Below, in pieces: positions 44,281-53,849 of a stretch of 64,000 nucleotides of DNA (its first letter is position 1; each line of letters opens with the position of its first letter). Origin of the DNA: Symbiodinium natans (lineage: Eukaryota > Sar > Dinophyceae > Suessiales > Symbiodiniaceae); the NCBI GenBank assembly GCA_905221605.1, contig CAJNDS010002091.1, forward strand, positions 1,406,001 to 1,470,000, given 5' to 3'. Below the pieces are notes generated by a model that saw only the letters and a program-made list of their open reading frames with translations, ran no database searches and was not told where the DNA came from. Made by a program: the position numbers and the translations under genes.

Positions 44281-44605
44281 ACATCCCCACCTTAGGGATT
44301 TGGATTTGGGCACTCCAGGGAGTCTCTGGGGTTGGGCACTCTCGGGGGAATGTGGGGTTGGGCACTCCAGGGAGCTCTGGGGTTGGGCACTCCAGGAGTC
44401 TGTTGGTCTGGGCACTCCATGGAGTCTCTGATATTGGGCACTCCAGGAAGACTGGGGTTGGCACTCCAGGAAACTGTGGGGTTGGGCACTCCAGGCACTA
44501 GGAGTAGACCGGGCGAGGAGAAGAGTTCCAGGCGAGGAGAAGAGTTCCGGGCGAGGAGAAGAGTTGAGTTTAAAATCTTACAACCCCACACCGAAGGTTG
44601 GGAAA
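44281..44605. repeat. Dispersed repeat, copy A (inverted ends, internal minisatellite)
   Basis: The left end CATCCCCACCTT and right end AAGGTTGGGAAA are imperfect inverted copies. The interior has about seven imperfect units of about 26-30 bp containing TTGGGCACTCCAGG, then three copies of a 19-bp unit (GGCGAGGAGAAGAGTT plus three bases), then TTAAAATCTTACAACCCCACAC. The same ends and interior type occur at 51.5 kb. Confidence 0.8.
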
Positions 44606-44790
44606 AACACATTGCCACATTATGGAGTGATAGTGGTGCATGTGTTTTGGTACTTTGGTGTTTGTCCTTGTGTATTGAATGAGACATGTTCGGGCATGGT
44701 GCCAATATCATATTTCGTTCGAGAACATTGCCTCTCACTGTGGCTCCTGCGGTCCGCGATATCCACAGCCAACCATCCATCACCGCCTTT

Positions 44791-45282
44791 TCAGTAAAAA
44801 TTGTGCACCGCCTCTCCCTGCACATCAAGAGCAATCTCCGGACCTTCGCGGGAGCTGTAGTCCAAGTCGATAATGTCAGGTTCATCTGCCGCGCCACTTG
44901 GTGACCCACCTGCACAAGTGATGTCTGCATTGCAAGAATCGAAACTGGACTGCTTGCGCAGAAATCTGGAGAAGTCAAGCCGCCACCGAAGGAAACGATC
45001 TTCCACAAGTGAAAGCCCTTGCCAAGGCACGACAGCCGTCCTTACACACATGGTGCAGTCGTGCAGCAGCTGTGCAACTCTCCACTTAGCTCGGATCGGC
45101 ACGTTCTCGTTTGTAGCTTTCTTCAGCCTCTTCCTCCTTGTGAAGGCGTTAAATATGCGCAAGAACTTATTACTCATCGGGCAGTTCAACTGGCCTGCTG
45201 CAAGAACATGCTCAGCCTCTCGATCGGGCTGCGGTCCTGCCAGTAACTTTTGCCAAGTGCAAGAGCCAATCGCACTCAACAA
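44791..45282 (-). CDS. Unidentified exon(s)
   Basis: The minus frame is open for 163 codons, including NKFLRIFNAFTRRKRLKKAT, then RAKWRVAQLLHDCTMCVRTA, VEDRFLRWRLDFSRFLRKQS and ADEPDIIDLDYSSREGPEIA. Basic helices are followed by an acidic C-terminal part. No family is recognised. It may be two exons joined by an open intron. Confidence 0.5.
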   Translation of the reverse strand: MLSAIGSCTWQKLLAGPQPDREAEHVLAAGQLNCPMSNKFLRIFNAFTRRKRLKKATNENVPIRAKWRVAQLLHDCTMCVRTAVVPWQGLSLVEDRFLRWRLDFSRFLRKQSSFDSCNADITCAGGSPSGAADEPDIIDLDYSSREGPEIALDVQGEAVHNFY

Positions 45283-45364
45283 GGCTCAATATTGAAGCCG
45301 CTCCTCCTCTGATGTATCTGCATACCACGTGTACATGTGCTCTAGCATGGAAGGCGCCTCGGCA

Positions 45365-45550
45365 TCATGATGCCAGAGCTAAGCCCAGATTCTGCATGTG
45401 CAAGTTCACCAGGATTCTGGCGATACCCCCGGCGAGCTTCTGTTGCAGGGCGCGTGCCGCTTCCGGGGAGGTCGGCGAGGCAGGCTCAGTCAGGGCCCCA
45501 GCATCTTCCTCGCAGATGGCATGTGTGTGGGGCAAGCAAGGTCCGGCCAA
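45365..45550 (-). CDS. Unidentified exon
   Basis: The minus strand reads CEEDAGALTEPASPTSPEAA then RALQQKLAGGIARILVNLHM. A helix follows a Ser/Pro/Thr linker. Same orientation as its neighbours; function unknown. Confidence 0.45.
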   Translation of the reverse strand: MAGPCLPHTHAICEEDAGALTEPASPTSPEAARALQQKLAGGIARILVNLHMQNLGLALAS

Positions 45551-45763
45551 GGAAAGCTACAGCGGGCCAGCGCAGGATCCGCGCAGGAAGGGGACGAAGA
45601 AAAAATGGATTTGGGTCGGGATATGGCTGGGGGAAATGACAGAGTTTTTTCTCCTTCTTGAGTCTGACTACCTTGTGCGATCTACCCAAAGGGACAAATT
45701 ATGCCATGCAGCACAAGATGGCCACGATTGAGCTACACGGAACCTGCGCAGATTCGTCCAGCT

Positions 45764-46012
45764 CTAGTGGCCGCGAGCGCGCAGACATAGGACTGCTGTC
45801 TTTGGCCTGCAGATAGCCACGGCTTGTAGCGAATGAAACGAGTACAAGGGCTCGTAATCCAAGAACTCAGTGTTGCAGGGCAAAAATATAGCCAGTCCGT
45901 CGCGCAAGCCTCTGATGCATTTCCTGTCTGTGGAGTGGAGGCGCCCGCCGACGCTGGAGGTCTTGTTGCATGTGCCAACAGGAAAGCATGCGTTACACTC
46001 GATCTGGCTCAT
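45764..46012 (-). CDS. Unidentified exon
   Basis: The minus strand reads IECNACFPVGTCNKTSSVGG, then RGLRDGLAIFLPCNTEFLDY and EPLYSFHSLQAVAICRPKT. The paired Cys (CNAC and GTC) suggests an extracellular or metal-binding segment, but no family is recognised. Confidence 0.45.
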   Translation of the reverse strand: MSQIECNACFPVGTCNKTSSVGGRLHSTDRKCIRGLRDGLAIFLPCNTEFLDYEPLYSFHSLQAVAICRPKTAVLCLRARGH

Positions 46013-46552
46013 GATCGCTCACTAGCACGCAAGTACATCGCCATCACAAAAAAAAGTGAGCCCGCTCTGCCACCAAAGCACATGCTGGGTCGACTCCATG
46101 GGACGCAGGTCTCGAGCCACACGTTCCTTGTTGCGAATGCTCAAGTGCTCAAGTTGCTCAGGGCCCTTGGAGCTATCCTACCAGGTCCTACCACATCCCC
46201 ACCTCCCGTACAGCTTCTTGGACTTCCGTAGCCTCATCACCGAGGCTGGCATAGCCTGCCGGAACCATGTGGCATGGAGAAGTGGCAACAATCATGCAAC
46301 ACCATCACCTGCCTGGCGTTGCTCACGCAGCGTGGACCATGGCGTTCCTGGACCCTTCTCTGGGGGGCGATAGCCCTGCAGTGGGCGTAGCGGCATCAAG
46401 GGCTCAAAATGATCGCCTCGGCACTGGCAGAGCGCGACCACTGCAAGCAGGCAGGGTCTGGGAACTCACTTCCTCAGGTAAGAACCGGCTGTTTCATGGC
46501 CTGCTCTTCCAGTTGTGCGCTTGAGCTTTACATACCTTGCGTTTCAAGGAAC

Positions 46553-46798
46553 TTAATGAACCGACGCTTCTAGGGAGAGCTCCGTGGTTTGGCTCTTGCT
46601 GCATCTCTGGTGCGTTGCTTCCTCCAGGGCTGCCCGGCGTTGCTGCACCCACTTGACGCCACTCTCGTAGCCGGGAAGTTTTCGAACCTGCATCGTTTGA
46701 TCAATTGCTGCAGGGAAGCCAGGGATCCGCATGCCTGAGCAACGTCCGTCGTCGGAGGTGGCTTCGGCAATCCATCTTGGTGCTGACATGCAAGCCAT
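46553..46798 (-). CDS. Unidentified exon
   Basis: The minus strand reads TSDDGRCSGMRIPGFPAAID, then QTMQVRKLPGYESGVKWVQQ and RRAALEEATHQRCSKS. Good protein-like composition. Unknown product. Confidence 0.45.
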   Translation of the reverse strand: MACMSAPRWIAEATSDDGRCSGMRIPGFPAAIDQTMQVRKLPGYESGVKWVQQRRAALEEATHQRCSKSQTTELSLEASVH

Positions 46799-46969
46799 GG
46801 GGAGACATTTTGGGCTGCTTTTTAGTGTCTGAGCTCCTGCGTCATGTGGAAAACCCGGCTCAGATTGGTACCCGTCTGAGTTCGGGAAGTTCTTCGCTCC
46901 TCCTTCTTTTGCAGCGCCGAAACAACTCCCACAGCCTGAGTCAAGAACTTATAAGAACTCACTAGACTT

Positions 46970-47600
46970 CCGACCTCGCAGGCTTTGAACAATCTGATGC
47001 GACAGGGACATTGAGAGGTTGACCTTCAGGATCTCTGGTCGACCGAGGAAGCCTCTTGAGCTCCGCCTCCGTCCGGTGGCCTGGTCGCAAGATGTCGCCG
47101 GACATGAGCGTGTGGACGTGGGAACAGAAACAAAATGGCATGCCTGAATGCGCTGCCGAGAAAGCTCCAGAAGCTTTTGCTTTTCCTGGTGACGTGATGT
47201 GACGTGTTTGTACGTGCGTCACGGCCCGCGTCACGCACATCAGCATATGCGTTTCCTCCGGGAACTCGTCCACCAGCTCCCGGAAGGCATCATTGTTGAT
47301 GGCAAAGGCAAGCACCCTGTGCAAGATCTCAGCAATACTCAGCATTGGCTTTTCTCTTTTTTTTGAACTGCAGTGGGGCGCATTGGCACGAGCCATTTAA
47401 CACCATTCCGCAGGTGATCCCCAAGGTCCTGTCGTCTGCACGGACCGTTTGGGAAGCAGCGGTGGCAAATCCCAAAGCCACAAGCTCACCAATGAACCTC
47501 AGCATGGTCCATCCGAACATGCGTGTATGGCACCTGGCTCGCTCACTGAAAGAGTCCAAGATGGTCCAAGGTTCTCCCCCGCACCAATCTTTGCAACGAC
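46970..47600 (-). CDS. Unidentified exons
   Basis: An upstream frame (about 47580-47400) reads DWCGGEPWTILDSFSERARC, then MFGWTMLRFIGELVALGFAT and RADDRTLGITCGMVLNG. A second (about 47345-47200) reads MLSIAEILHRVLAFAINNDA then FRELVDEFPEETHMLMCVTR. The latter recalls the helix that closes CNBDs, but the core strands are absent. The region down to 46970 (GDILRPGHRTEAELKRLPRS) may be another exon. Confidence 0.45.
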
Positions 47601-47704
47601 TTTTCCTCGGCAATGCCGCCAGTCTCGGCCAAGTCTGTTGGCACCAGTTCTGAGGATCCTGCCTGCCTTCTCAACGGACGCCATACCTGAAAGTTGATTC
47701 CAGT

Positions 47705-47882
47705 CTTCTTCTTCTTCTTCTTCTTCTTCTTCTTCTTCTTCTTCTTCTTCTTCTTCTTCTTCTTCTTCTTCTTCTTCTTCTTCTTCTTCTTCTTCTTCTT
47801 CTTCTTCTTCTTCTTCTTCTTCTTCTTCTTCTTTCTTCTTCTTCTTCTTCTTCTTCTTCTTCTTCTTCTTCTTCTTCTTCTT
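47705..47882. repeat. (TTC)n triplet array, about 178 bp
   Basis: About 59 TTC units with one extra T (at about 47831-47834), followed by a G-rich stretch. It is a pure homopurine/homopyrimidine tract able to form triplex DNA. The poly-Glu, poly-Lys and poly-Phe frames across it are artefacts. Confidence 0.98.
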
Positions 47883-47889
47883 GGGTGAG

Positions 47890-49160
47890 GGGGGGGAGAG
47901 GGGGGAGGGAGGTGTGCTTTCACATGCTTTCACCATTCGCCCAGCTCGGATCGCGCCTGCTGGGTCTAGGGCTCTCCTGTTTTGTGCCACCCCCTATCTG
48001 ATTGGGCTATCTTGGCCTCCCGTAGCTGAACGACAGCCCACGCCGCAGAGGAACTGACTGTTCTGCGACATGCAGGGGAAAAAAGCCCGAGGTCTTCCGG
48101 TCTTCCACAGGCGTTTTGCACCCGGCCAACCTTCATGAGCATCGCTCCATGGCCATCCGATGGCCATGAGAAGAACCCCTTACGAACCGCATGGCTAAAC
48201 AAAGGCAAAAGCCCATCACGTCCCTTGGCATCTTTCTCTCCCGTCGAAGTTGACATGTGCCTCCCGGCCTAAGCCGGAAAAAGACACGAAGTTTCGGGGC
48301 CGGGGATCCTTGAACCCCAAGGCCTGAAGCTTCAAGCCTGAAACGTCCACCTTCAGATTCCGAAAGTTTCTGGAACCGGGCTTCATATATTAACATTTCT
48401 GAATTTCAAAAACTTCGCAGACGAAACAGGGCCCCAAACAATTGCCCAAGGAACTGGCCCACGAGCTGCCCTCGTGGGCACTTTAGTACCAAAACCGGCT
48501 GGTGGTGCTAATGGACGCAACATGAGGGGCCTCGCTTTTCAAGTTTTCCCATTGCTTTACAAGGTTTTAGCGTCAATTGTCCACGCTTGATGTCTGCAGG
48601 GGTCGCTTTTGGAAAATTCAAATCTATAGCCCACCCAACGGTTCATTAACTTTGGGTCGTCGCTTTTCAGGTGTCCTCATCGCTTTGCAGGGTTTTGGGC
48701 GTTCGTGTCCGCCCCTTACTTGAACGACTGCTGTGGGTTTTGCAATCCGGAGCCCTGAAGAGCCTCAGGCCCCTCAGCCCTACATGCTCAAGGCCTGCGG
48801 AGCCTGGAGGGAGTCTTAGAAAGGAAAAAACTAAACGCCTGGAGCCCTTCAGGTCAGTCCAGAAATCTCAAGGCCTGAAGCGGGGGAAGGGGGAGGGGTG
48901 GGGGCTGGCGGCTGGCAAATACTAAACAAGGAGCAGCAAGAAGGCTTTAAGCCCCTTACTGTGCGCAGGCGCAGTCTTTAAAGCCATCAGTCCCACACAG
49001 AAGCGCATCTCCTGCCTTGCTGGATGAGCAAGCAGAAGCCCGCATCGACATCTTCTTCAAGCAAGGGCTGTCCAGCCATGAAAACCTGGTGGAGAATCTA
49101 ATGAATCTAAGGCCAAATTTGAGAAGCAATGCCCAGCAGGCCACTTCTGGCCACTTCAGA
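47890..49160. other. No confident gene
   Basis: Between the TTC array and the CNBD-like exon only short, mixed frames occur. At 48.5-48.75 kb a loose direct repetition is visible (TCGCTTTTCAAG...GGTTTT and GTCGCTTTTCAGG...GGGTTTT), about 150 bp apart. Confidence 0.35.
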
Positions 49161-49164
49161 CTTC

Positions 49165-49259
49165 AGGCCTGCTTCTCCAGATGCTGCGCCATGCGTGTGA
49201 GAAAGGATGGGTCGCAGTTCTTCAAGAAACTGGTGCTCTGCCTCAGGGTGCGCACATGA
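49165..49259 (-). CDS. CNBD-like exon (N-terminal helix)
   Basis: The minus strand reads VRTLRQSTSFLKNCDPSFLT then RMAQHLEKQ, which resembles the helix that opens cyclic-nucleotide-binding domains (FxxCxxxFLxxLxxxLxxQ). The beta strands that should follow were not located, and another frame over the same bases (EAEHQFLEELRPILSHTHGA) is also plausible. The call therefore rests on one motif. Confidence 0.4.
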
Positions 49260-49260
49260 T

Positions 49261-49700
49261 TCACATGATGTCAGAGTGTGCGGCTACAGTGACCACCAAG
49301 CCCGCAGCTGAGCTTGGGATAAGTTGGAGCCCTGCGATTTGCTCCGACCAGTTCATGCGAGCGCACACAAGAATGAAAGTACTGGCCTTCTGGGACAATG
49401 TCTGAACTGTTGACTGCATCTTTTTGGTGAGCATGCGCTCGAGCTTCCTCGGGTCAAGCTTTGCCAGGATGGTTTTCAGCTGTCTCAAGATCACACCAAA
49501 GTACAAAGTTGCCTCGTAAGGGTGCTTCTCTTCGGATTTTTCTTGACTGGCTCTGCGCGCGGGTCGAGCAGCCACTCACTCCCGATTCAAGACCCGGAGG
49601 CACCAAGAACGGGCGCAAGCATGTCACCCTGACGACGGCGTCAAAGATCTTGGAACGCTCGTGGACATCCGTGATCAGCTTGTTGCCACAACGGGCCCGC
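49261..49700 (-). CDS. Unidentified exons
   Basis: About 49690-49590 reads GNKLITDVHERSKIFDAVVR then VTCLRPFLVPPGLES. About 49530-49270 reads EKHPYEATLYFGVILRQLKT, then ILAKLDPRKLERMLTKKMQS and TVQTLSQKASTFILVCARMN. The second is strongly helical and basic. They lie just upstream of the CNBD-like helix. No family is recognised. Confidence 0.45.
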
Positions 49701-49730
49701 CCTTGAGTCCCTCGAGTTTTTGTTAAATGC

Positions 49731-49967
49731 TCAGGGGCGAGCTCCTGCAGCCCGGAGCCGTGCTTCCCTGTGCATCTTGAGGAGATCATCAGCCTCCTGC
49801 TTCAAAGCATCCTGCTCTGCCTTCTGCGACTCACTGAGGACTTCTTCCCGGCTGGGACCTGCTAGAGTCTTGCGCGCATCATGCCGGCCCATTGCATCAT
49901 CCCTCTCCGTCGTCATGTTCATGGTGGAAGACCCCTCCTCGCAGCGAAATGCTGAGTTTCCATGCAT
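49731..49967 (-). CDS. Unidentified acidic helical exon
   Basis: The minus strand begins MHGNSAFRCEEGSSTMNMTT, then RKTLAGPSREEVLSESQKAE and QDALKQEADDLLKMHREARL, ending RAAGARP before a stop. The ATG at 49967 could be a start. Coiled-coil composition. Unknown product. Confidence 0.45.
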   Translation of the reverse strand: MHGNSAFRCEEGSSTMNMTTERDDAMGRHDARKTLAGPSREEVLSESQKAEQDALKQEADDLLKMHREARLRAAGARP

Positions 49968-50307
49968 TCAGGCATCCATTGTCGGATGCTTCTGCAGGAG
50001 AGTCGGACAGAGTTTCAGTGCAGGCCAGTTTCAGCTCGTCGCTTCAATGCAGCCCTGATCTCATGGGCAATTCCCACATCAAGTGCCTTCGGCTGCGCCT
50101 GCAACAATGAAAAGCACCGTGGCAGCAAAGCATCATGTGCTCAACCACGGTAGCAACACGCAGCAGCACACCAAAGACACATTCTTAGTGCATCTCACAC
50201 ACACACAGGCACCTCCGAAGAAGGTGAAGAGCTGGTATCTTTGGGACGGCAGGCCTGGCCCAGTGATCTGGAAACACAACTCAAAGGACTTTCAAAGGAG
50301 TTCAAGT

Positions 50308-50430
50308 TCAAGGATGTTCAGAGCAGGCCTTCTTCGACTTGTGTTTTTTGCTTTTTTCCTTCTTCGCCTTTGAGTTCTTCCCCGACGATTTCTCCTTCTT
50401 GTCTTTGGATTTTGACTTTTTGGAAACCAT
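50308..50430 (-). CDS. Lys/Ser-rich C-terminal exon
   Basis: After GGTCAG the minus strand reads MVSKKSKSKDKKEKSSGKN then SKAKKEKSKKHKSKKACSEH, with a Pro and stop TGA (50308-50310). About half the residues are Lys. Such tails are common at the ends of nuclear or nucleolar RNA-binding proteins. This may be a terminal exon. An upstream exon may lie at 50.60-50.48 kb (RKLYQADIQTLGDRICFVVL). Other frames over it are also open but less regular. Confidence 0.5.
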   Translation of the reverse strand: MVSKKSKSKDKKEKSSGKNSKAKKEKSKKHKSKKACSEHP

Positions 50431-50782
50431 CTGACCCCATGCTCATCGCAAAACAGCCTCGAACGAGAATGCTGCCCACTTGAGCCAATGCGACAGACAG
50501 GCATCCGATACGGATCATACAGCTCGTGCAAGCACGATGACTACCAAGCACAACAAAACAAATTCTATCACCAAGTGTCTGGATGTCAGCCTGATACAAT
50601 TTCCGGATAACCTGCAGTGAGGTCTGAGTGGTGTTTTGCTACTTGGGTTGCGGTACCGATCTTTCTTCTCTCGATAAGGCACTGATGTTGACGGGCCATC
50701 AACCGGAAGCATCATGCACTCGGCCACTGTAGTGCATCTGACTGTCGCCCCACCTTGCGCATTTGCGTGCTGACTTTTCGGA

Positions 50783-51010
50783 TCAGCATTGCTGCCTGCA
50801 GCTTGGGGCACTTCGGCTGCCGGATACCAGGAACCCTCGCTCGCCGAAGATGCCTGGAGCACTCCTTGGCACGCATGTATTCACCATCAAGATGAACTTA
50901 GCCGCAACCGTCAGGGTCATCGCACATACATGTCCCCCAAGCGTCTTCGTCGCAACCACCATACCATCTGCCTCAATTTCCACTATTCCATGTACAAGGA
51001 CCACGAAATG
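50783..51010 (-). CDS. Possible exon, strand uncertain
   Basis: The minus strand reads MVLVHGIVEIEADGMVVATK then TLGGHVCAMTLTVAAKFILM. The plus strand of the same bases is open too (MNLAATVRVIAHTCPPSVFV). The minus reading has a better beta-strand pattern and fits the local strand. Confidence 0.35.
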   Translation of the reverse strand, partial: HFVVLVHGIVEIEADGMVVATKTLGGHVCAMTLTVAAKFILMVNTCVPRSAPGIFGERGFLVSGSRSAPSCRQQC

Positions 51011-51151
51011 GGTTCCTGACAGAGGCGTCGCAACAAAAAGTCACTTTTTGGAAGCTCTGGAAAACGACCAGGCCTAGCTTTCCCTGCTGGAGGATAACCT
51101 GGTTCACCATGAAAGGCTGCTCATACCTGAGGTCAAGGGCACTCCGTGTGT

Positions 51152-51175
51152 GGGGGGGGGGGGGGGGGGGGGGGG
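51152..51175. repeat. G24 homopolymer
   Basis: An uninterrupted run of 24 G on the plus strand. Confidence 0.97.
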
Positions 51176-51511
51176 CGAAAGGCAAAGGCTTGTGCACGTC
51201 TTGTGCCAACTCGGGGAAAGCCTTTTCGACCGCGCTAGACTCCCAAAGACTTGCAGCCTTCGGGCCCCGATGCCCTATAGAACTATGGTGTACTATGGTA
51301 TTCATGCGGGGCTTTCGGGACTGCCCTCGAAGTCCCCCAGCCTCCTCTTCACCCATCCCCGAAGCCAACAGGGCGGTGCTGAGTGTCAGTACTACCGCCT
51401 AATCTTTCCCTGCACCTTTGCACGTTCTTTAACGGGTTTGACAAATAAGGTTAGCAACATGACCCAGACCCGTGAAGGGCCGAAGTATGGAAAAATTATT
51501 TTGCTTCGAAC

Positions 51512-51815
51512 TTCCCCACCCTCTCTTGATAAAGATACTCTGGGATTGGGCACTCCAGGGACACTCTGGGGCTAGGCACTCCGGGGACACTGGGTTGGGG
51601 CACTCCGGGACAGTCTGGAATTGACCTCCACAGAAAATCTGGGTTGGGCTTCAGGGAGACTCTGGGCTGGGCACGCCGGGGACAAGTCTGGGGTTGGGCA
51701 CTCCAGGGAGAGTCTGGGGTTGGGCACTCCAGGGAGACGGGCACACTCTGGTTGGGCACTGCAGGGAGACTAAGTTGAGATTAAAATCTAAGAACCCCAC
51801 ACCCAGGGTGGGGAA
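51512..51815. repeat. Dispersed repeat, copy B (perfect 11-bp inverted ends)
   Basis: The left end TTCCCCACCCT (51512-51522) and right end AGGGTGGGGAA (51805-51815) are exact inverted repeats. The interior is built of imperfect TTGGGCACTCCAGGGA units, followed by TTAAAATCTAAGAACCCCACAC. It matches the 44.3-kb copy in ends, order and internal motif. Confidence 0.85.
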
Positions 51816-52335
51816 TAATGAACTATTTGGGAGATACGGACGGTGGAAGAGTTGAAAGGTTGAAATGCTGAAAGCGCGACCATTTCGGAAGTTCGAGGCT
51901 TCCACAAGCTCTCAACGGTAGTCTCAATCCTTCGCCCGTTCCGTGTCTTCTCTTCAACCAACTAAGCTCTCAAAGTCTTCAACATGTCACGCTGAGAACT
52001 GAGACCCGCAACTTACTCAGCAACTACAAGCCCAAGCGGCATGTTGTCCACGAGCATTCGGATGAAATCCTGAAGCAACGAGTGCAAGCAGCCGTTGGGA
52101 CGCTGAACAACCTCGTAAAGGGCAGAAGTCCTGACTGAAGCCCCCCTCGCCAGCACTAGCTTGCTCCAATGCAAGAGAGGCCGCCTGCCACTGCAATCTC
52201 ATCATTTGAGGGTTTCTTTCATCTCTCGGGGTGCGTTCGGGTGGCCTTCCGGCTTTGACTGTGTGCTTCGACAATGGCTGTCATCCGCCTTAGACGAAGC
52301 GAGCAAGACGTGTGTGAAGCGGCCAAGTGCCCAGC

Positions 52336-52590
52336 TCAGTCAAGTAGCTCCTCCTCGTCTGGGAATTTCTCGAGAACAGCCAGAAGGGCTTTGCGACTGA
52401 GCGCCCGGATATCACACACTGTGTCAGCCTCATCTGCACACAACCCAAGGTGCTGACGCACTCTGGTCACTTCCACAAAAACCACTAGTTGGGCAACAGA
52501 AACAACACGACAAGTCGCCCTCACGGTCTCCTTTCGCGTTGTCGAGATCCCCAGTGCGGCAAGACCTCCAAAACAGCTGCCCGGGTGCAG
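52336..52590 (-). CDS. CNBD-like exons (phosphate-binding cassette and closing helix)
   Basis: Cyclic-nucleotide-binding domains hold the cyclic phosphate with FGExALxxxxxRxATV. Here, after an AG at about 52568, the minus strand reads CFGGLAALGISTTRKETVRA. It keeps FG, the Leu-Ala pair and the Arg two residues before the Thr-Val, but the Glu that binds the ribose is Gly. A second piece (about 52435-52340) reads ADTVCDIRALSRKALLAVLE and then KFPDEEELLD, matching the strand and C-helix that follow the cassette. The bases between look intronic. The domain is split between two or more exons and its N-terminal strands are not located. Confidence 0.6.
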   Translation of the reverse strand: MHPGSCFGGLAALGISTTRKETVRATCRVVSVAQLVVFVEVTRVRQHLGLCADEADTVCDIRALSRKALLAVLEKFPDEEELLD

Positions 52591-52849
52591 CCGGCTGAAC
52601 CTGAGTGTCAAGAAAACCTCTCACTTTACCAGCTTTCCAGAGGGCAAGTGCTGCAATCACAGCCGCGAGACCGATCGCTGCCGCCTGAGCCAGCGTGCTG
52701 CTAGGCTTCCACGTCCAATGTCCCGCAGAGCGCGGCGCTTCTGAGCGAAAAGCTGAGAGCCGCTCTTCTGAGAACCTTGCACTTGCCAAGTACCAGAACC
52801 TCAGAAAATTCACTGGCTGTGGTTTTCTCTTTTGGCATCCTTCATATCG

Positions 52850-53560
52850 GAGAATATGCTCGAAACCAAGTATAGCTTAGCAAGAGTGGATGGTCATTTG
52901 TATGCTGATGAACATCTGCAATCCAATATTTTGCGGCGTTAGCATGCCCTGAGTTTTGCTTATCGGGGAGGAATGCGCCATATTGCCTCTCTAATTTCAA
53001 TTCTTTGTCGGGTTGTTTACCTGTTTGTGAATGTCTATATGTATATTCGTTTCGTGTATATGCATGTATATACATGTACAGGGATGGTACGTCTTTCCCT
53101 GGAATTCTAGTACATCTATTAACATTAGAGTTGAAGATCTGGAAATTAAGCCTTGCCCTCGAAAGATCATAGTTCTACAAGGATGTGCACTATATCTTGA
53201 GAGGCTTACTTTCATGAGAAATGGAAAATACGATCCCACCGTGAGTTGTCATGAGCTCAGGGTGTAATCAAAGTGAATACAACCAAAGAATCTGCTGGGA
53301 TTCTCATGAAGCTCCTGTGCGGTTTCGAATGGTTTGACTTGGATTGCAACTAGAATCCGGATATATCCATCGTTAGCTCCCAATAGAATGCTGTGGATAG
53401 CAATGAGGATCCTACAGTACTTAGTAGGACTCATACTGCGTTTAATTAAGATTCCAAGATCTCCCTGCGCTTTAGTATCATATATCAAACACAAACTCAA
53501 TACACCTAACTCACCTAACGGAAGACGGAAATTAGAAAAAGCAAGGGACCATCACGCGTG
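52850..53560. other. AT-rich island with unusual frames
   Basis: This stretch is visibly richer in A and T than its surroundings. The minus frame (53500-53249) reads MSPTKYCRILIAIHSILLGA, then NDGYIRILVAIQVKPFETAQ and ELHENPSRFFGCIHFDYTL. The plus frame (53031-53267) reads SINIRVEDLEIKPCPRKIIV. Neither matches a family I know. It could be inserted DNA of organellar or foreign origin, or a low-GC intron. I could not match it to the mitochondrial cox1, cob or cox3 proteins. Confidence 0.4.
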
Positions 53561-53626
53561 CCTCGCTTCCTTCACTTGCGCCGATGCCATGCAGAACCCA
53601 AAATCTCAAAACAAACAAAAAAATGC

Positions 53627-53794
53627 GACTCTCCAATCAGAGTGCCCAACTGGCAAGAGTCCCAGAACAGACAATTGGTTCTTATGGGTTTTTGGGTTTC
53701 TACGCGCGAAGAAAAGAGTGGAAACGTGAAAACACAAAAGAAAATTGCTCCGCGAACCGAAAGCAACATCAGGGACTCTCGAATCAGAGTGTCC
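53627..53794. repeat. Pair of 21-bp direct repeats
   Basis: GACTCTCCAATCAGAGTGCC (with one further C, 53627-53647) recurs as GACTCTCGAATCAGAGTGTC (with one further C, 53774-53794), with 19 of 21 bases the same and starts 147 bp apart. They sit just before the A-poor region and might flank or belong to a mobile sequence. Confidence 0.6.
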
Positions 53795-53849
53795 AGAAAG
53801 TGTCCTAGGAAACTCTGTCTTGCTGTTGGTTGTTTTGTAGTTTTGCCAA

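Noticed and set aside
47200-47345. A fifth CNBD from the helix MLSIAEILHRVLAFAINNDA
   Set aside because: Only a helix followed by FPEE is present. No EGD or FG cassette is visible near it.
47499-47990. Poly-Glu, poly-Lys and poly-Phe frames
   Set aside because: They are translations of the TTC/GAA triplet array.
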